DNA of 42,326 bases, taken from Planktotalea sp. (GTDB lineage Bacteria > Pseudomonadota > Alphaproteobacteria > Rhodobacterales > Rhodobacteraceae). The DNA lies in assembly GCF_018607965.1 (NCBI RefSeq), contig NZ_JABBAM010000081.1, positions 1-42,326 of the forward strand. The letters run 5' to 3'. The position numbers were made by a program, and so were the translations under genes. Below, piece by piece: positions 14,747 to 23,350 of the stretch (position 1 is the first letter of the stretch; each line of letters begins with the position of its first letter). The notes below the pieces were generated by a model. It was given only the letters and a program-made list of their open reading frames with translations. It did no database searches and was not told where the DNA came from.

Positions 14747-17224
14747 ATGCTGATGATCTTTCAGTGGGCGTTACGCCTGACGGGTGGCGCAATTGTTGCG
14801 GCCGTTCTCGTCACGTTGATGGCCTATTTCCTCGCCGCGCGGTCGCTTCCAAATTACATGAAAACACTTGAAGTAACGGGTATCAGCGAACCTGTTGAGA
14901 TCGTGCGCGACAATGCCAATGTTCCCCATATCTTTGGTGAAACGGACGGCGACGTTTTCTATGGCCTGGGCTATGCACATGCCCAAGATCGCTTGTGGCA
15001 AATGACTATGCTGCGTCGCACGGCCCAAGGGCGATTGTCAGAAGTCTTTGGCAGCCGCACAGTCAGCATCGACACTCTGATGCGCCGCTTGGATATTTAC
15101 CGCCTTGCCAGCCTCTCGACTGGCAGCCAAGACGCGCGCACGACCCAAGCCCTAGAGGCCTACGCCGCTGGTGTAAATATGCGCATTAATGAAATTAACG
15201 AAAGCGCATTGGGACGTGGCGCACCCGAAATGTTCTTGTTCGGATCGGCCATTTCCCCTTGGCGTCCTGCAGATTCACTTGCTGTGACAAAGCTTATGGC
15301 GTTGCAACTATCAGGTCATTTGCAAGACGAAGTTTTACGCGCGCGCACCTCTCTCATTCTCCCAGATGAAGCGCGATTGTCTGATATCCTTCCCGAGATG
15401 CCCGGAACAGGTGTCGCGGCACTGCCGAAATACGCATCCCTGATCGACGGCCCTCTCCCACGTTACGCCGCAGTTACAGATCGCCGAGACCCTCTGCATC
15501 CAGCGCCTCAGCGCGGCCTTGCAGGGGCATCAAACGCGTGGGCCGCAGCGCCCGAACGGTCGGCTTCGGGGGGGACGCTGATGGCAAACGACCCCCATCT
15601 TGGATTCACAGCCCCAGCGATTTGGTACCTGACGCGTCTTGAGTTGGCCGCAGGCGGTGTCATCGGTGGAACCATCCCAGGCATGCCGGTTGTCCTCGCA
15701 GGGCGTAGCGCCTCAATTGGCTGGGGGATCACATCATCCTACCTTGATGATCAGGATCTCTACATTGAAAGACTGAACCCTGAAAACCCAGAAGAATATG
15801 ACACGCCAGACGGTTTCAAACCGTTCGTGACACGCAAATCAATCATAAACATCAAAGACGCCGATCCGATCACAATCACCCTGCGTTGGACAGACAATGG
15901 GCCCGTTCTATTAGGCAGTGATTTTAATTTGGCGACGATCACACCGCAGGGCCATGTGGCCTCGCTCGCATGGACTGCCCTTAGCGCGCGCGACACGTCA
16001 ATGAGTGCTGCAATGGGCATTATGCAATCAGCCGACGTCCAAAGTGCACTGGTCAGCGCCGAGTCTTATATAGCGCCGTCCCAAAACCTGACCTTGGTGG
16101 ACAAAGACAAAATCGCGTTGAAATTAATCGGCGCAATGCCCGAACGTGACCAAAACCATCAAAGCAAAGGCCGCCTACCCAGCCCGGGATGGATCGCCGC
16201 CAATCGCTGGAAAGGCATGTTTCCCGTCGAAACCAATCCTGAATTCAAAGACCCCGAAGGTGGAATTCTCGGCAACACCAACAACAAACTCGTCCAGCGC
16301 CCGTTCCCCGTTCACGTCAGCTATGAGTGGGGTGACAGCCAGCGCATTCAGCGTTGGAAATTGTTGATGCAAAACCGCCAAGTCCACACGCGTGACAGCT
16401 TTATTGAAGCACAACTGGACACGGTTAGCTTCACAGCGCGCACGATGTTGCCTCTGATCGGAGCCGATTTGTGGTTCACAGGCGAAGCAACACCAAACGG
16501 CACACCAGAGCGTAAACGCCAAATCGCTCTTGAATTATTGGCCAACTGGACCGGCGAGATGAACGAACACCTGCCTGAGCCATTAATCTATTCCGCATGG
16601 CTGCGCGCGTTGCAGGATCGCTTGATCAAAGACGAACTTGGCCCCCTCGCAAGCGAATTCAAACATGTGGAACCTTTGTTCATCGAGCGCGTTTTCCGCG
16701 ATATCGACGGCGCGGCCGAGTGGTGCGATATCCTGCAATCGTCCCCAAAAGAAACGTGCGCCGATATTGCGCGCCTCTCACTCGATGCGGCAATCCTGTG
16801 GCTAGAGGAAAACTTCACAACCGATCTCGCCTCTTTGCGCTGGGGCGATGCACACCAAGCGACCCATGATCATGCTGTACTGGGCGACGTGCCTGTGCTG
16901 CGCTATTTTGTGAACATCCGCCAATCTACATCAGGGGGTGACAACACGCTCATGCGGGGGCGTACCAAGGGCGGTCCAGCCAAAGATGCGTTCAACAACG
17001 TGCATGGTGCTGGCTATCGTGGTGTCTATGATTTTACGGATCCTGACAGTTCACTGTTTATCACGTCCACAGGCCAGTCAGGCCATCTTTTCTCTCGTCA
17101 CTACGATGATCTCGGCGCACTTTGGCGTCGCGGTGAATACATCCCAATGTCACTTGATGAAGGCCTCGCGCGCGCCGCAGCAGTCGGCATCACTACTCTC
17201 ATACCCAACGAAAACGAACGATGA
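14747..17224 (+). CDS. penicillin acylase family protein (Ntn hydrolase, possible acyl-homoserine-lactone acylase)
   Basis: An 825-residue Ntn hydrolase precursor. A signal anchor spans about residues 8-31. The alpha-chain region carries DNANVPHIFGETDGD and YGLGYAHAQDRLWQM. The autoprocessing site is GAS-NAW, with the predicted N-terminal nucleophile Ser262 of the beta chain, followed by the GGTLMANDPHLGF oxyanion region. Later motifs include GWGITSSYLDDQDLYIE and GGILGNTNNKL. A good GGGGTGA precedes the start. Penicillin acylases of marine roseobacters often hydrolyse N-acyl-homoserine lactones or other acyl amides, but specificity cannot be read here. It stands alone and converges with hflX. 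Confidence 0.9.
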   Translation: MLMIFQWALRLTGGAIVAAVLVTLMAYFLAARSLPNYMKTLEVTGISEPVEIVRDNANVPHIFGETDGDVFYGLGYAHAQDRLWQMTMLRRTAQGRLSEVFGSRTVSIDTLMRRLDIYRLASLSTGSQDARTTQALEAYAAGVNMRINEINESALGRGAPEMFLFGSAISPWRPADSLAVTKLMALQLSGHLQDEVLRARTSLILPDEARLSDILPEMPGTGVAALPKYASLIDGPLPRYAAVTDRRDPLHPAPQRGLAGASNAWAAAPERSASGGTLMANDPHLGFTAPAIWYLTRLELAAGGVIGGTIPGMPVVLAGRSASIGWGITSSYLDDQDLYIERLNPENPEEYDTPDGFKPFVTRKSIINIKDADPITITLRWTDNGPVLLGSDFNLATITPQGHVASLAWTALSARDTSMSAAMGIMQSADVQSALVSAESYIAPSQNLTLVDKDKIALKLIGAMPERDQNHQSKGRLPSPGWIAANRWKGMFPVETNPEFKDPEGGILGNTNNKLVQRPFPVHVSYEWGDSQRIQRWKLLMQNRQVHTRDSFIEAQLDTVSFTARTMLPLIGADLWFTGEATPNGTPERKRQIALELLANWTGEMNEHLPEPLIYSAWLRALQDRLIKDELGPLASEFKHVEPLFIERVFRDIDGAAEWCDILQSSPKETCADIARLSLDAAILWLEENFTTDLASLRWGDAHQATHDHAVLGDVPVLRYFVNIRQSTSGGDNTLMRGRTKGGPAKDAFNNVHGAGYRGVYDFTDPDSSLFITSTGQSGHLFSRHYDDLGALWRRGEYIPMSLDEGLARAAAVGITTLIPNENER

Positions 17225-17240
17225 CCCTCGTTTCCTCTCT

Positions 17241-17275
17241 CTAAAAATATCCCCGCCGGAGGCAAAAATACTTTA
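17241..17275. repeat. CCCCGCCGGAGGC intergenic motif with A/T flanks (Rhodobacteraceae-type, terminator-like)
   Basis: Between the convergent acylase and hflX genes, CCCCGCCGGAGGC (17251-17263) is flanked by AAAAATAT and AAAAATACTTT. I recognise this arrangement as a motif that recurs at gene ends in Rhodobacteraceae genomes, usually read as TTTTTGCCTCCGGCGGGG. Only one copy is in this window. It probably helps terminate the minus-strand hfq-hflX transcript. Confidence 0.5.
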
Positions 17276-18544
17276 AAAAGACTGAAACTGCGCGCGGTTT
17301 TTAGCTTTCCAGCGCAGGTCCAATTCGAACCCGTGCTCGGTCTGACGTTCTGCCTCAACAAAAGAACGCTCAAATAACCAAGCCCGCTTTTTACCATCTG
17401 AGTACGGCAGCACCATCGTTTCCACGATGATGTCACCTTCCAACGCCTCTTCAACAGCCGCAATAAATTCTGGGATGCCATTGCCTGTGATGGACGAAAT
17501 CGCCAACACATCATCGTGACGCGCTGCACGCGCGAGAACTCCGTCTTGCGCATCTGCGTCAAGCAAATCAATCTTGTTCCAAACCTCGATCTGCTTGGCG
17601 TTTTCGCCAACACCCAAGGACGTTAAGATCGTACGCACATCCGCGGCTTGCTCTTCGGTGCCCTCATGCGAAATATCACGCACGTGGATAATCAGATCAG
17701 CGGCCAGAACTTCCTCTAGCGTCGCGCGGAAAGAGGCGACCAATTCAGTCGGCAGATCAGAAATAAATCCAACCGTGTCAGACATGATCACATGCGGACC
17801 ATCGGGCAGCTCGACCGCGCGCATTGTCGGATCAAGCGTAGCAAACAACATGTCTTTGGCAAAAACGTCCGCACCTGTCAGGCGATTGAACAAGGTCGAT
17901 TTACCCGCATTGGTATAGCCAACAAGCGCAACAATCGGAAACGGCACTTTTGCGCGCGCATCACGATGCAGGGCACGAGTTTTGACAACTTTAGAAAGCT
18001 TACGACGCAAACGCACCAGTTGGTCATCAATCGCGCGGCGATCGGATTCGATTTGCGTCTCACCTGGGCCACCAACAAATCCAAGTCCGCCACGTTGGCG
18101 TTCAAGATGGGTCCAAGCCCGCACCAAGCGCGTGCGCTGATAGCTAAGGGCGGCCATCTCGACCTGCAAAACACCTTCGCTGGTGCGCGCACGGTCCGAG
18201 AAAATCTCGAGGATCAACCCTGTGCGATCGAGCACTTTAACGCCCCACGCTTTTTCAAGGTTACGTTGTTGAACGGGTGTGACGGGACCATCGATCAGCA
18301 CAAGATCAATCTCGTGCTCATCAAAAATCTGATGCATCTCTTCGATCTTGCCCTTGCCAAACAACATGCCCGCATGGGCCTTTGGCAAACGCACAATTGT
18401 GTCACTGAAAACGTCTAGACCCGGCAACGCTTCAGCCAAGGCGACAGCCTCTGCCAACGCCGGCTCAGGGAGACGCCGATCATTGTTGCTTTTGATGTCC
18501 GGATGTAGGACCCAAGTTCGGGTTACGATTGGATCATGATCCAT
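17273..18544 (-). CDS. hflX: ribosome-associated GTPase HflX
   Basis: A 423-residue GTPase that splits or rescues stalled ribosomes. The N-terminal HflX domain has KAHAGMLFGKGKIEEM, the central part GFVGGPGETQIESDRR, and the G domain has G1 GYTNAGKST (residues 209-217), G3 DTVGF and G4 NKID. ATG 18544 is used rather than TTG 18547 because it forms a TGATG overlap with the hfq stop, the usual coupling in this family. It is the last gene of the long minus-strand block, and the hfq-hflX order is conserved in proteobacteria. Confidence 0.95.
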   Translation of the reverse strand: MDHDPIVTRTWVLHPDIKSNNDRRLPEPALAEAVALAEALPGLDVFSDTIVRLPKAHAGMLFGKGKIEEMHQIFDEHEIDLVLIDGPVTPVQQRNLEKAWGVKVLDRTGLILEIFSDRARTSEGVLQVEMAALSYQRTRLVRAWTHLERQRGGLGFVGGPGETQIESDRRAIDDQLVRLRRKLSKVVKTRALHRDARAKVPFPIVALVGYTNAGKSTLFNRLTGADVFAKDMLFATLDPTMRAVELPDGPHVIMSDTVGFISDLPTELVASFRATLEEVLAADLIIHVRDISHEGTEEQAADVRTILTSLGVGENAKQIEVWNKIDLLDADAQDGVLARAARHDDVLAISSITGNGIPEFIAAVEEALEGDIIVETMVLPYSDGKKRAWLFERSFVEAERQTEHGFELDLRWKAKNRAQFQSF

Positions 18545-18783
18545 CAATTAGCGTCTTCACCCTCGTAGAGGCTGATAGGCTGGCTGGGCATAATCGTTGA
18601 AATAGCATGCTTGTAGACCAACTGAGATTGTCCATCGCGGCGCAAAAGAACGCAGAAGTTGTCAAACCAAGTAATAACACCCTGCAATTTCACACCGTTA
18701 ATGAGGAAAACTGTGACGGGGACTTTGGTTTTACGAACATGATTCAGAAATGCGTCTTGTAGGTTTTGTCTATCGTTGGCCAA
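18544..18783 (-). CDS. hfq: RNA chaperone Hfq
   Basis: A 79-residue Sm-like protein that forms hexameric rings and pairs small RNAs with mRNAs. Sm1 reads [19 protein letters not shown], and Sm2 ends [12 protein letters not shown], where YKHAIST is the alphaproteobacterial form of the YKHA motif. The start is TTG at 18783 (TTG-GCC-AAC), because no in-frame ATG precedes it; AAAGGC stands about 9 bases upstream. A TTG start in a self-regulating gene may keep translation low. The stop overlaps hflX. Confidence 0.95.
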   Translation of the reverse strand: MANDRQNLQDAFLNHVRKTKVPVTVFLINGVKLQGVITWFDNFCVLLRRDGQSQLVYKHAISTIMPSQPISLYEGEDAN

Positions 18784-18875
18784 TGGGGCATGCCTTTATT
18801 CTTGTGTGTTTTTTTAGGGCGCAGCAGAATGCCCTGTGATCAGAGCATTACTTAGTTTCAAAAGTATGTAGGCAA

Positions 18876-18905
18876 GCGGCTGGAGTTTCCAGCGGTTTTT
18901 TCAAC
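18876..18905 (+). terminator. plus-strand terminator-like hairpin upstream of hfq
   Basis: GCTGGA and TCCAGC form a tight hairpin at about 18879-18893, followed by GGTTTTTTC. The T-run makes it functional only on the plus strand, yet no plus-strand gene ends here. It lies between the trkH stop and the hfq start. It could end an unannotated transcript antisense to the hfq leader. The loop of only three bases lowers confidence. Confidence 0.35.
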
Positions 18906-18932
18906 CCGTCCGCCATTTAACGCAGGCGTGTT

Positions 18933-20450
18933 CTATCTGCGCCAAAGTTCTGGCGTCATAAGTGCGATGATTGCGAGCGTCTCGAGACGTCCTAGAACGG
19001 TCGCAGCCGCAAAGCAAAGCTTTGCCGCAACAGGTAAATCCGTCAGTAAAATAGGCTCTGCACCTGCTGCATTCAGCAAAGGCCCTGTTGTCGACAGAGC
19101 AGCGACAGACATCACCAAGGCGTCTGAAAAACTAGCCCCGAATGCGGTCAGCGCAAGGGTTACAAAGGCCAGTGAAAGCGCGAACAACATAAAGAAAATC
19201 CATGCTGTATACGCACCTTGGCGCCGAATACGCCGATTCCCTGCCCCTTTTCCACTAACAGATGACGGATGGATTAATTTCTGCATCTCACGCAAGCCGT
19301 TCAAATATAGGGTGAAAACCCGCAACAGCTTGACACCACCCGCCGTCGTCGCAACACCACCGCCCATCAAAGCAAGGCCCATCAGGATCATCCCCGGTGT
19401 GGACAAGCCAGACCACCCCTGTGCCGCGTCCCATTCAGAACTGACAAACCCCGTTGTGGTGAGGAAGGACAAAACGGTGAACATTCCACCCCAAAGGGCT
19501 TTCAGCGCCAGCAACAGGTTTTCTTCTTCATCAACCTCAAACGCACCAAGCCAGTGACGTATGAACAACAGGAACGGCACTCCCAGCACCAATATCAGGC
19601 CAATGCGGAACTCTGCGTCTTCATGCAAACCGCGGGTGTTGCCCCTAATTGTATCCGTCGAAAACGTGAGGCGAGACAGTGCAAAAAGCAAAAAAACGAA
19701 GATCAGGAATTCTGAAGCGACGCCGACAGTGCTTTCTTGAATGCCTCCGACGGCAGAAATTCCGCTGGTCGACAGCGTCGCCATCGCATGCATCGAACTG
19801 CTGAGAGGAGTTTCCCCTGTCAGGATCAAACAAAACCAAAGCGCCACCGTCAGAATTACGTAGATCGGAAACAGGCTTTTGGTTGCACGGATCAAACGCT
19901 GACCTGGCGAGGCCGCGCGCATATCATAGCGGCGCAAACCACCCTGCCCGGGTTCTGCGCTGGTCGTGACTTCAAACCCCCCAAGGTTCAACGGCGCTAG
20001 GATCGCAGCCGCCGCAATCCACATCAACAACCCTCCTGACCATGCAACAATCCCGCGCCAAAGATGCAAGCTAGGGTGCAAACGATCAGGGTCCGGGAAC
20101 AATGTCGCGCCTGTTGTTGTCAGCGACGACACCATTTCGAAATAAGCATTCACAAAGCTGGTCGTTTGCACCGCTTCATAAAATGGAACGGCAAGAACGA
20201 TTGGTAAAATCGAGAAAACGGCAAACAATGCGAGCAAATGTTCAAGCGCGTTATGATGCGATGGTCGTCCAGACATCGCGATCCCAATCAGCGCACATAA
20301 GATCAACCCAAGCGTCGCAGAATAAAAGAAACTACGCGCGATATGGAAGGCCTCTAGTGTCAGGGCGTGTATCGCAGGAACATACATCGCCGCACAGGCC
20401 ATCATAACGAAAAGCAGAAAAACAGGCAGATCAAGGATACGCGCAAGCAT
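18933..20450 (-). CDS. trkH: Trk-type potassium uptake transporter membrane subunit TrkH
   Basis: A 505-residue potassium channel-like membrane protein that works with TrkA. Four P-loop/selectivity segments are visible: SSLTTTGATLF, ATLSTSGIS, SFLTTTGFVSSEW and AALSTTGPLLNAAG. About ten hydrophobic spans alternate with them, beginning with LPVFLLFVMMACAAM. The start is ATG 20450, 9 bases after the trkA stop. The pairing with trkA directly behind ntrX is standard for Rhodobacteraceae. Confidence 0.95.
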   Translation of the reverse strand: MLARILDLPVFLLFVMMACAAMYVPAIHALTLEAFHIARSFFYSATLGLILCALIGIAMSGRPSHHNALEHLLALFAVFSILPIVLAVPFYEAVQTTSFVNAYFEMVSSLTTTGATLFPDPDRLHPSLHLWRGIVAWSGGLLMWIAAAAILAPLNLGGFEVTTSAEPGQGGLRRYDMRAASPGQRLIRATKSLFPIYVILTVALWFCLILTGETPLSSSMHAMATLSTSGISAVGGIQESTVGVASEFLIFVFLLFALSRLTFSTDTIRGNTRGLHEDAEFRIGLILVLGVPFLLFIRHWLGAFEVDEEENLLLALKALWGGMFTVLSFLTTTGFVSSEWDAAQGWSGLSTPGMILMGLALMGGGVATTAGGVKLLRVFTLYLNGLREMQKLIHPSSVSGKGAGNRRIRRQGAYTAWIFFMLFALSLAFVTLALTAFGASFSDALVMSVAALSTTGPLLNAAGAEPILLTDLPVAAKLCFAAATVLGRLETLAIIALMTPELWRR

Positions 20451-20459
20451 TACGTCAAC

Positions 20460-21836
20460 TCAAAAGAAATCGATGGAGACTTGCAGCAATCGCTCTACTT
20501 CAGGAACATCTGCGGTCATTGCAAAGAGCGCAATCACATCGCCTTCTTCGATCCGCAATTTACCCGTTGGCCGTTGAACTTTTCCATCTTTCAAGATCGC
20601 ACCAACAAGCACACCTTCTGGAAACGCGATGTCGCGGATCAACTGCCCTGCAAGCGGAGAGGTCGACAGCACTTCCGCTTCGATCAATTCTGCCTCGGCA
20701 TCACCGATAGAATAGACCGCACGAACACGGCCATGGCGGATGTGACGCAAGATTGAACTTACAGTTGTTGCCCGGGGGTTGATGTAGGCATCAATTCCCA
20801 ATGGTCCCATAAGCTGCACAAGAGACGGGTCATTGATCAAAGCCACGGCCATCGGACACCCAGCCGCCTTTGCGCGCACAGCAGCAAGCATGTTGGTCTT
20901 GTCGTCGTCAGTCACCGCCAAAACAGCGTCCGCGCGGTTAATATTGGCCTCTGCCAACAAAGCGGCGTCTAAGCCATCGCCATGAAGAACAATTGTACGC
21001 TCTAAAACATCTGCCGCGTGTTCCGCAATTTCACGGTTCTTCTCAATAACTTTCGCGCGCACCCGCGTCGTGCGCTTTTCTAATGCCTCAGCGACGGCCA
21101 AACCAACATTACCACCGCCAATCAGAACAACACGTTCTTGGACCTTATGGGTCTTGCCGAAAATTTCCATCGTGCGGCCAACGTCTTCGACGTGGCAAAA
21201 GACATAACATTCATCGCCCACAAAGAGTTGATCGCCCGCTTCTGGCGCAAACAACGTACCCTCTCGTCGAATGCCAACAACGATTGAACGCAGCGTCGAA
21301 AACAGATCAGTCAGCTGACGCAGGGGCGTGTTGACGATGGGGCAGTTTTCGCCAATCGACAATCCAAGTAGCTGCGCTTTCCCGTCTAGAAACTTTTCAG
21401 TGTCAAAAGCAGATGGCGCAGAAAGACGTTGCAAAGCTGCATCCGCGACCTCTTTTTCAGGGCTGATAACCACGTCAATCGGCATGTGGTCTCGACGATA
21501 AAGATCAGAGTAGATCGCATCCAAATAGGACTGACCGCGCAGACGCGCAATCTTGCGTGGGATCGCAAACACCGAATGCGCCACTTGGCACGTGACCATG
21601 TTCACTTCATCTGAATGGGTCGCAGCGATGATCATATCTGCATCACGCGCGCCGGCTTTTGACAGGACATCGGGATAGCTGGCAAAACCAGCAATGCCCT
21701 GCACATCAAGCGAATCCGTAGCACGGCGCACCAGCTCGGGGTTGTTATCAACCACCGTTACGTCGTTACGCTCACCTGAAAGATGTCGTGCAATCTGCCA
21801 ACCCACTTGGCCAGCGCCACAAATAATGACCTTCAT
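20460..21836 (-). CDS. trkA: Trk system potassium transporter regulatory subunit TrkA
   Basis: A 458-residue peripheral protein that gates TrkH in response to NAD(H)/ATP. It contains two RCK units: the first Rossmann motif is KVIICGAGQVGWQIARHL at residues 2-19, the second is VVLIGGGNVGLAVAEAL near residue 235, and each is followed by a TrkA-C domain. ATG 21836 is the natural start. An 83-base gap separates it from ntrX, so it may have its own promoter or be read through from the ntr genes. Confidence 0.95.
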   Translation of the reverse strand: MKVIICGAGQVGWQIARHLSGERNDVTVVDNNPELVRRATDSLDVQGIAGFASYPDVLSKAGARDADMIIAATHSDEVNMVTCQVAHSVFAIPRKIARLRGQSYLDAIYSDLYRRDHMPIDVVISPEKEVADAALQRLSAPSAFDTEKFLDGKAQLLGLSIGENCPIVNTPLRQLTDLFSTLRSIVVGIRREGTLFAPEAGDQLFVGDECYVFCHVEDVGRTMEIFGKTHKVQERVVLIGGGNVGLAVAEALEKRTTRVRAKVIEKNREIAEHAADVLERTIVLHGDGLDAALLAEANINRADAVLAVTDDDKTNMLAAVRAKAAGCPMAVALINDPSLVQLMGPLGIDAYINPRATTVSSILRHIRHGRVRAVYSIGDAEAELIEAEVLSTSPLAGQLIRDIAFPEGVLVGAILKDGKVQRPTGKLRIEEGDVIALFAMTADVPEVERLLQVSIDFF

Positions 21837-21919
21837 GATTGGCCTCTGCTAAAATCACGTTTCGCTTGAATGACAGAGCCGCCCGAGCTGGTCAATGGTA
21901 GCCACAATCCCTGCAAGCT

Positions 21920-23338
21920 TCACCCAGCCTTCGCAGCCTCATCCTCTTCGACCTGAGCGATCCGCGCACCTGCCTTGTTTGTTGTGACAACGCCCAAAGA
22001 TTTCAGTTTGCGGTGTAACGCAGAGCGTTCCATTCCAACAAAATTCGCCGTTCTTGAAATATTGCCGCCAAAGCGATTGATCTGTGTCAGTAGATATTCG
22101 CGTTCAAATGCTTCGCGCGCCTCGCGCAGTGGAAGTGTTGCAAGTGAACCTGACAGCACAACACGGCCCTCTTCATCGCTGCTTGCAGGTTCATTGGGCA
22201 ATTCACGCGCCTCAATCGGGCCAGTGTTATCCCCAAGGATCAGAACGCGTTCAACGAGGTTCTTCAACTGGCGTACGTTGCCTGGCCAAACCATCGTTTG
22301 CATCAACGCCGCCGCTTCATCTGAAAACGCGCGCGCAGTCAGACCTTGGCTTTTGTTGCACTCTTCAACGAACTGGGCCGCAAGCAATGGGATATCTTCA
22401 CGACGTTCTTCCAAGGATGGGACTGGGATCGGCACGACGTTCAAACGATGGAACAGCTCTTGGCGGAACCGCTCGGCTTCGATTTCGGCTTCTAAATCAC
22501 GGCTGGTTGATGAGATAACACGCAGGTCAACCTTCACCTTTTCAGCGCCACCAACCCGCGCGAATTGCTGGTCCACGAGAACACGAAGAATTTTGCCCTG
22601 TGTTCCTAGCGGCAAGTCAGCGACTTCATCAAAATAGATGATACCCCCGTTGGCTTGCTCAAGCAGGCCAGGTTCAATTCCTTGATCCTTTCCCTCACGC
22701 CCAAACAACATTTCTTCCATGCGATCAGGTTCAACACCCGCACAGTTCACCGTCACAAAGGGCGCGTCAACACGACCAGAGTTGGCATGAATATAGCGCG
22801 CTGCAACTTCTTTTCCCGATCCCGCAGGGCCCCGCAGCAAAACCCGTCCATTAGATTTCGTGACCTTATCAAGTTGGGAAATGAGCGTTCTATAGGACGC
22901 GCTGTCACCGATCATTTCGGTGCTTGGTGCGTCGCGACGCTTCAGCGTTTGGTTCTCACGACGCAAGTGCGATGTTTCCATTGCCCGTCGTATCACTACC
23001 AAAAGCTGGTCAATATTGAACGGCTTTTCGATGAAATCATAGGCACCTTGCTTAATCGCAGCGACGGCAATTTCAATATTGCCATGGCCGGAAATGATGA
23101 CGACAGGCACATCGGGGTAATCTTTTTTGATGACTTTCAGGATATCAATCCCGTCCATCGCACTGTCTTTTAGCCAGATGTCGAGGATCATTAACGCCGG
23201 TTGCTCTGCCGCGACTTGTGCCATGCACTCGTCTGAGGTTCCCGCAAGCCGCGTCGTAAAGCCTTCGTCTTTCAAAATATCCGAAACAAGCTCACGAATA
23301 TCGCGTTCGTCGTCTACTATAAGAATGTCGCCCATCAT
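21920..23338 (-). CDS. ntrX: nitrogen/redox response regulator NtrX
   Basis: A 472-residue response regulator, partner of NtrY. The receiver domain has Asp10/Glu11 and the phospho-acceptor Asp53 (LMILDIWL). The AAA+ domain has Walker A GPAGSGKE at 170-177 and Walker B IIYFDEV. The C-terminal Fis-type helix-turn-helix is GNISRTANFVGMERSALHRKL. Where sigma-54 activators have GAFTGA, this protein reads LFGREGKDQGIEPG, so the sigma-54 contact loop is missing. This is expected in this family, where such regulators work with the housekeeping sigma factor. It lies 12 bases after ntrY. Confidence 0.95.
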   Translation of the reverse strand: MMGDILIVDDERDIRELVSDILKDEGFTTRLAGTSDECMAQVAAEQPALMILDIWLKDSAMDGIDILKVIKKDYPDVPVVIISGHGNIEIAVAAIKQGAYDFIEKPFNIDQLLVVIRRAMETSHLRRENQTLKRRDAPSTEMIGDSASYRTLISQLDKVTKSNGRVLLRGPAGSGKEVAARYIHANSGRVDAPFVTVNCAGVEPDRMEEMLFGREGKDQGIEPGLLEQANGGIIYFDEVADLPLGTQGKILRVLVDQQFARVGGAEKVKVDLRVISSTSRDLEAEIEAERFRQELFHRLNVVPIPVPSLEERREDIPLLAAQFVEECNKSQGLTARAFSDEAAALMQTMVWPGNVRQLKNLVERVLILGDNTGPIEARELPNEPASSDEEGRVVLSGSLATLPLREAREAFEREYLLTQINRFGGNISRTANFVGMERSALHRKLKSLGVVTTNKAGARIAQVEEDEAAKAG

Positions 23339-23350
23339 TCACTCCACCAA

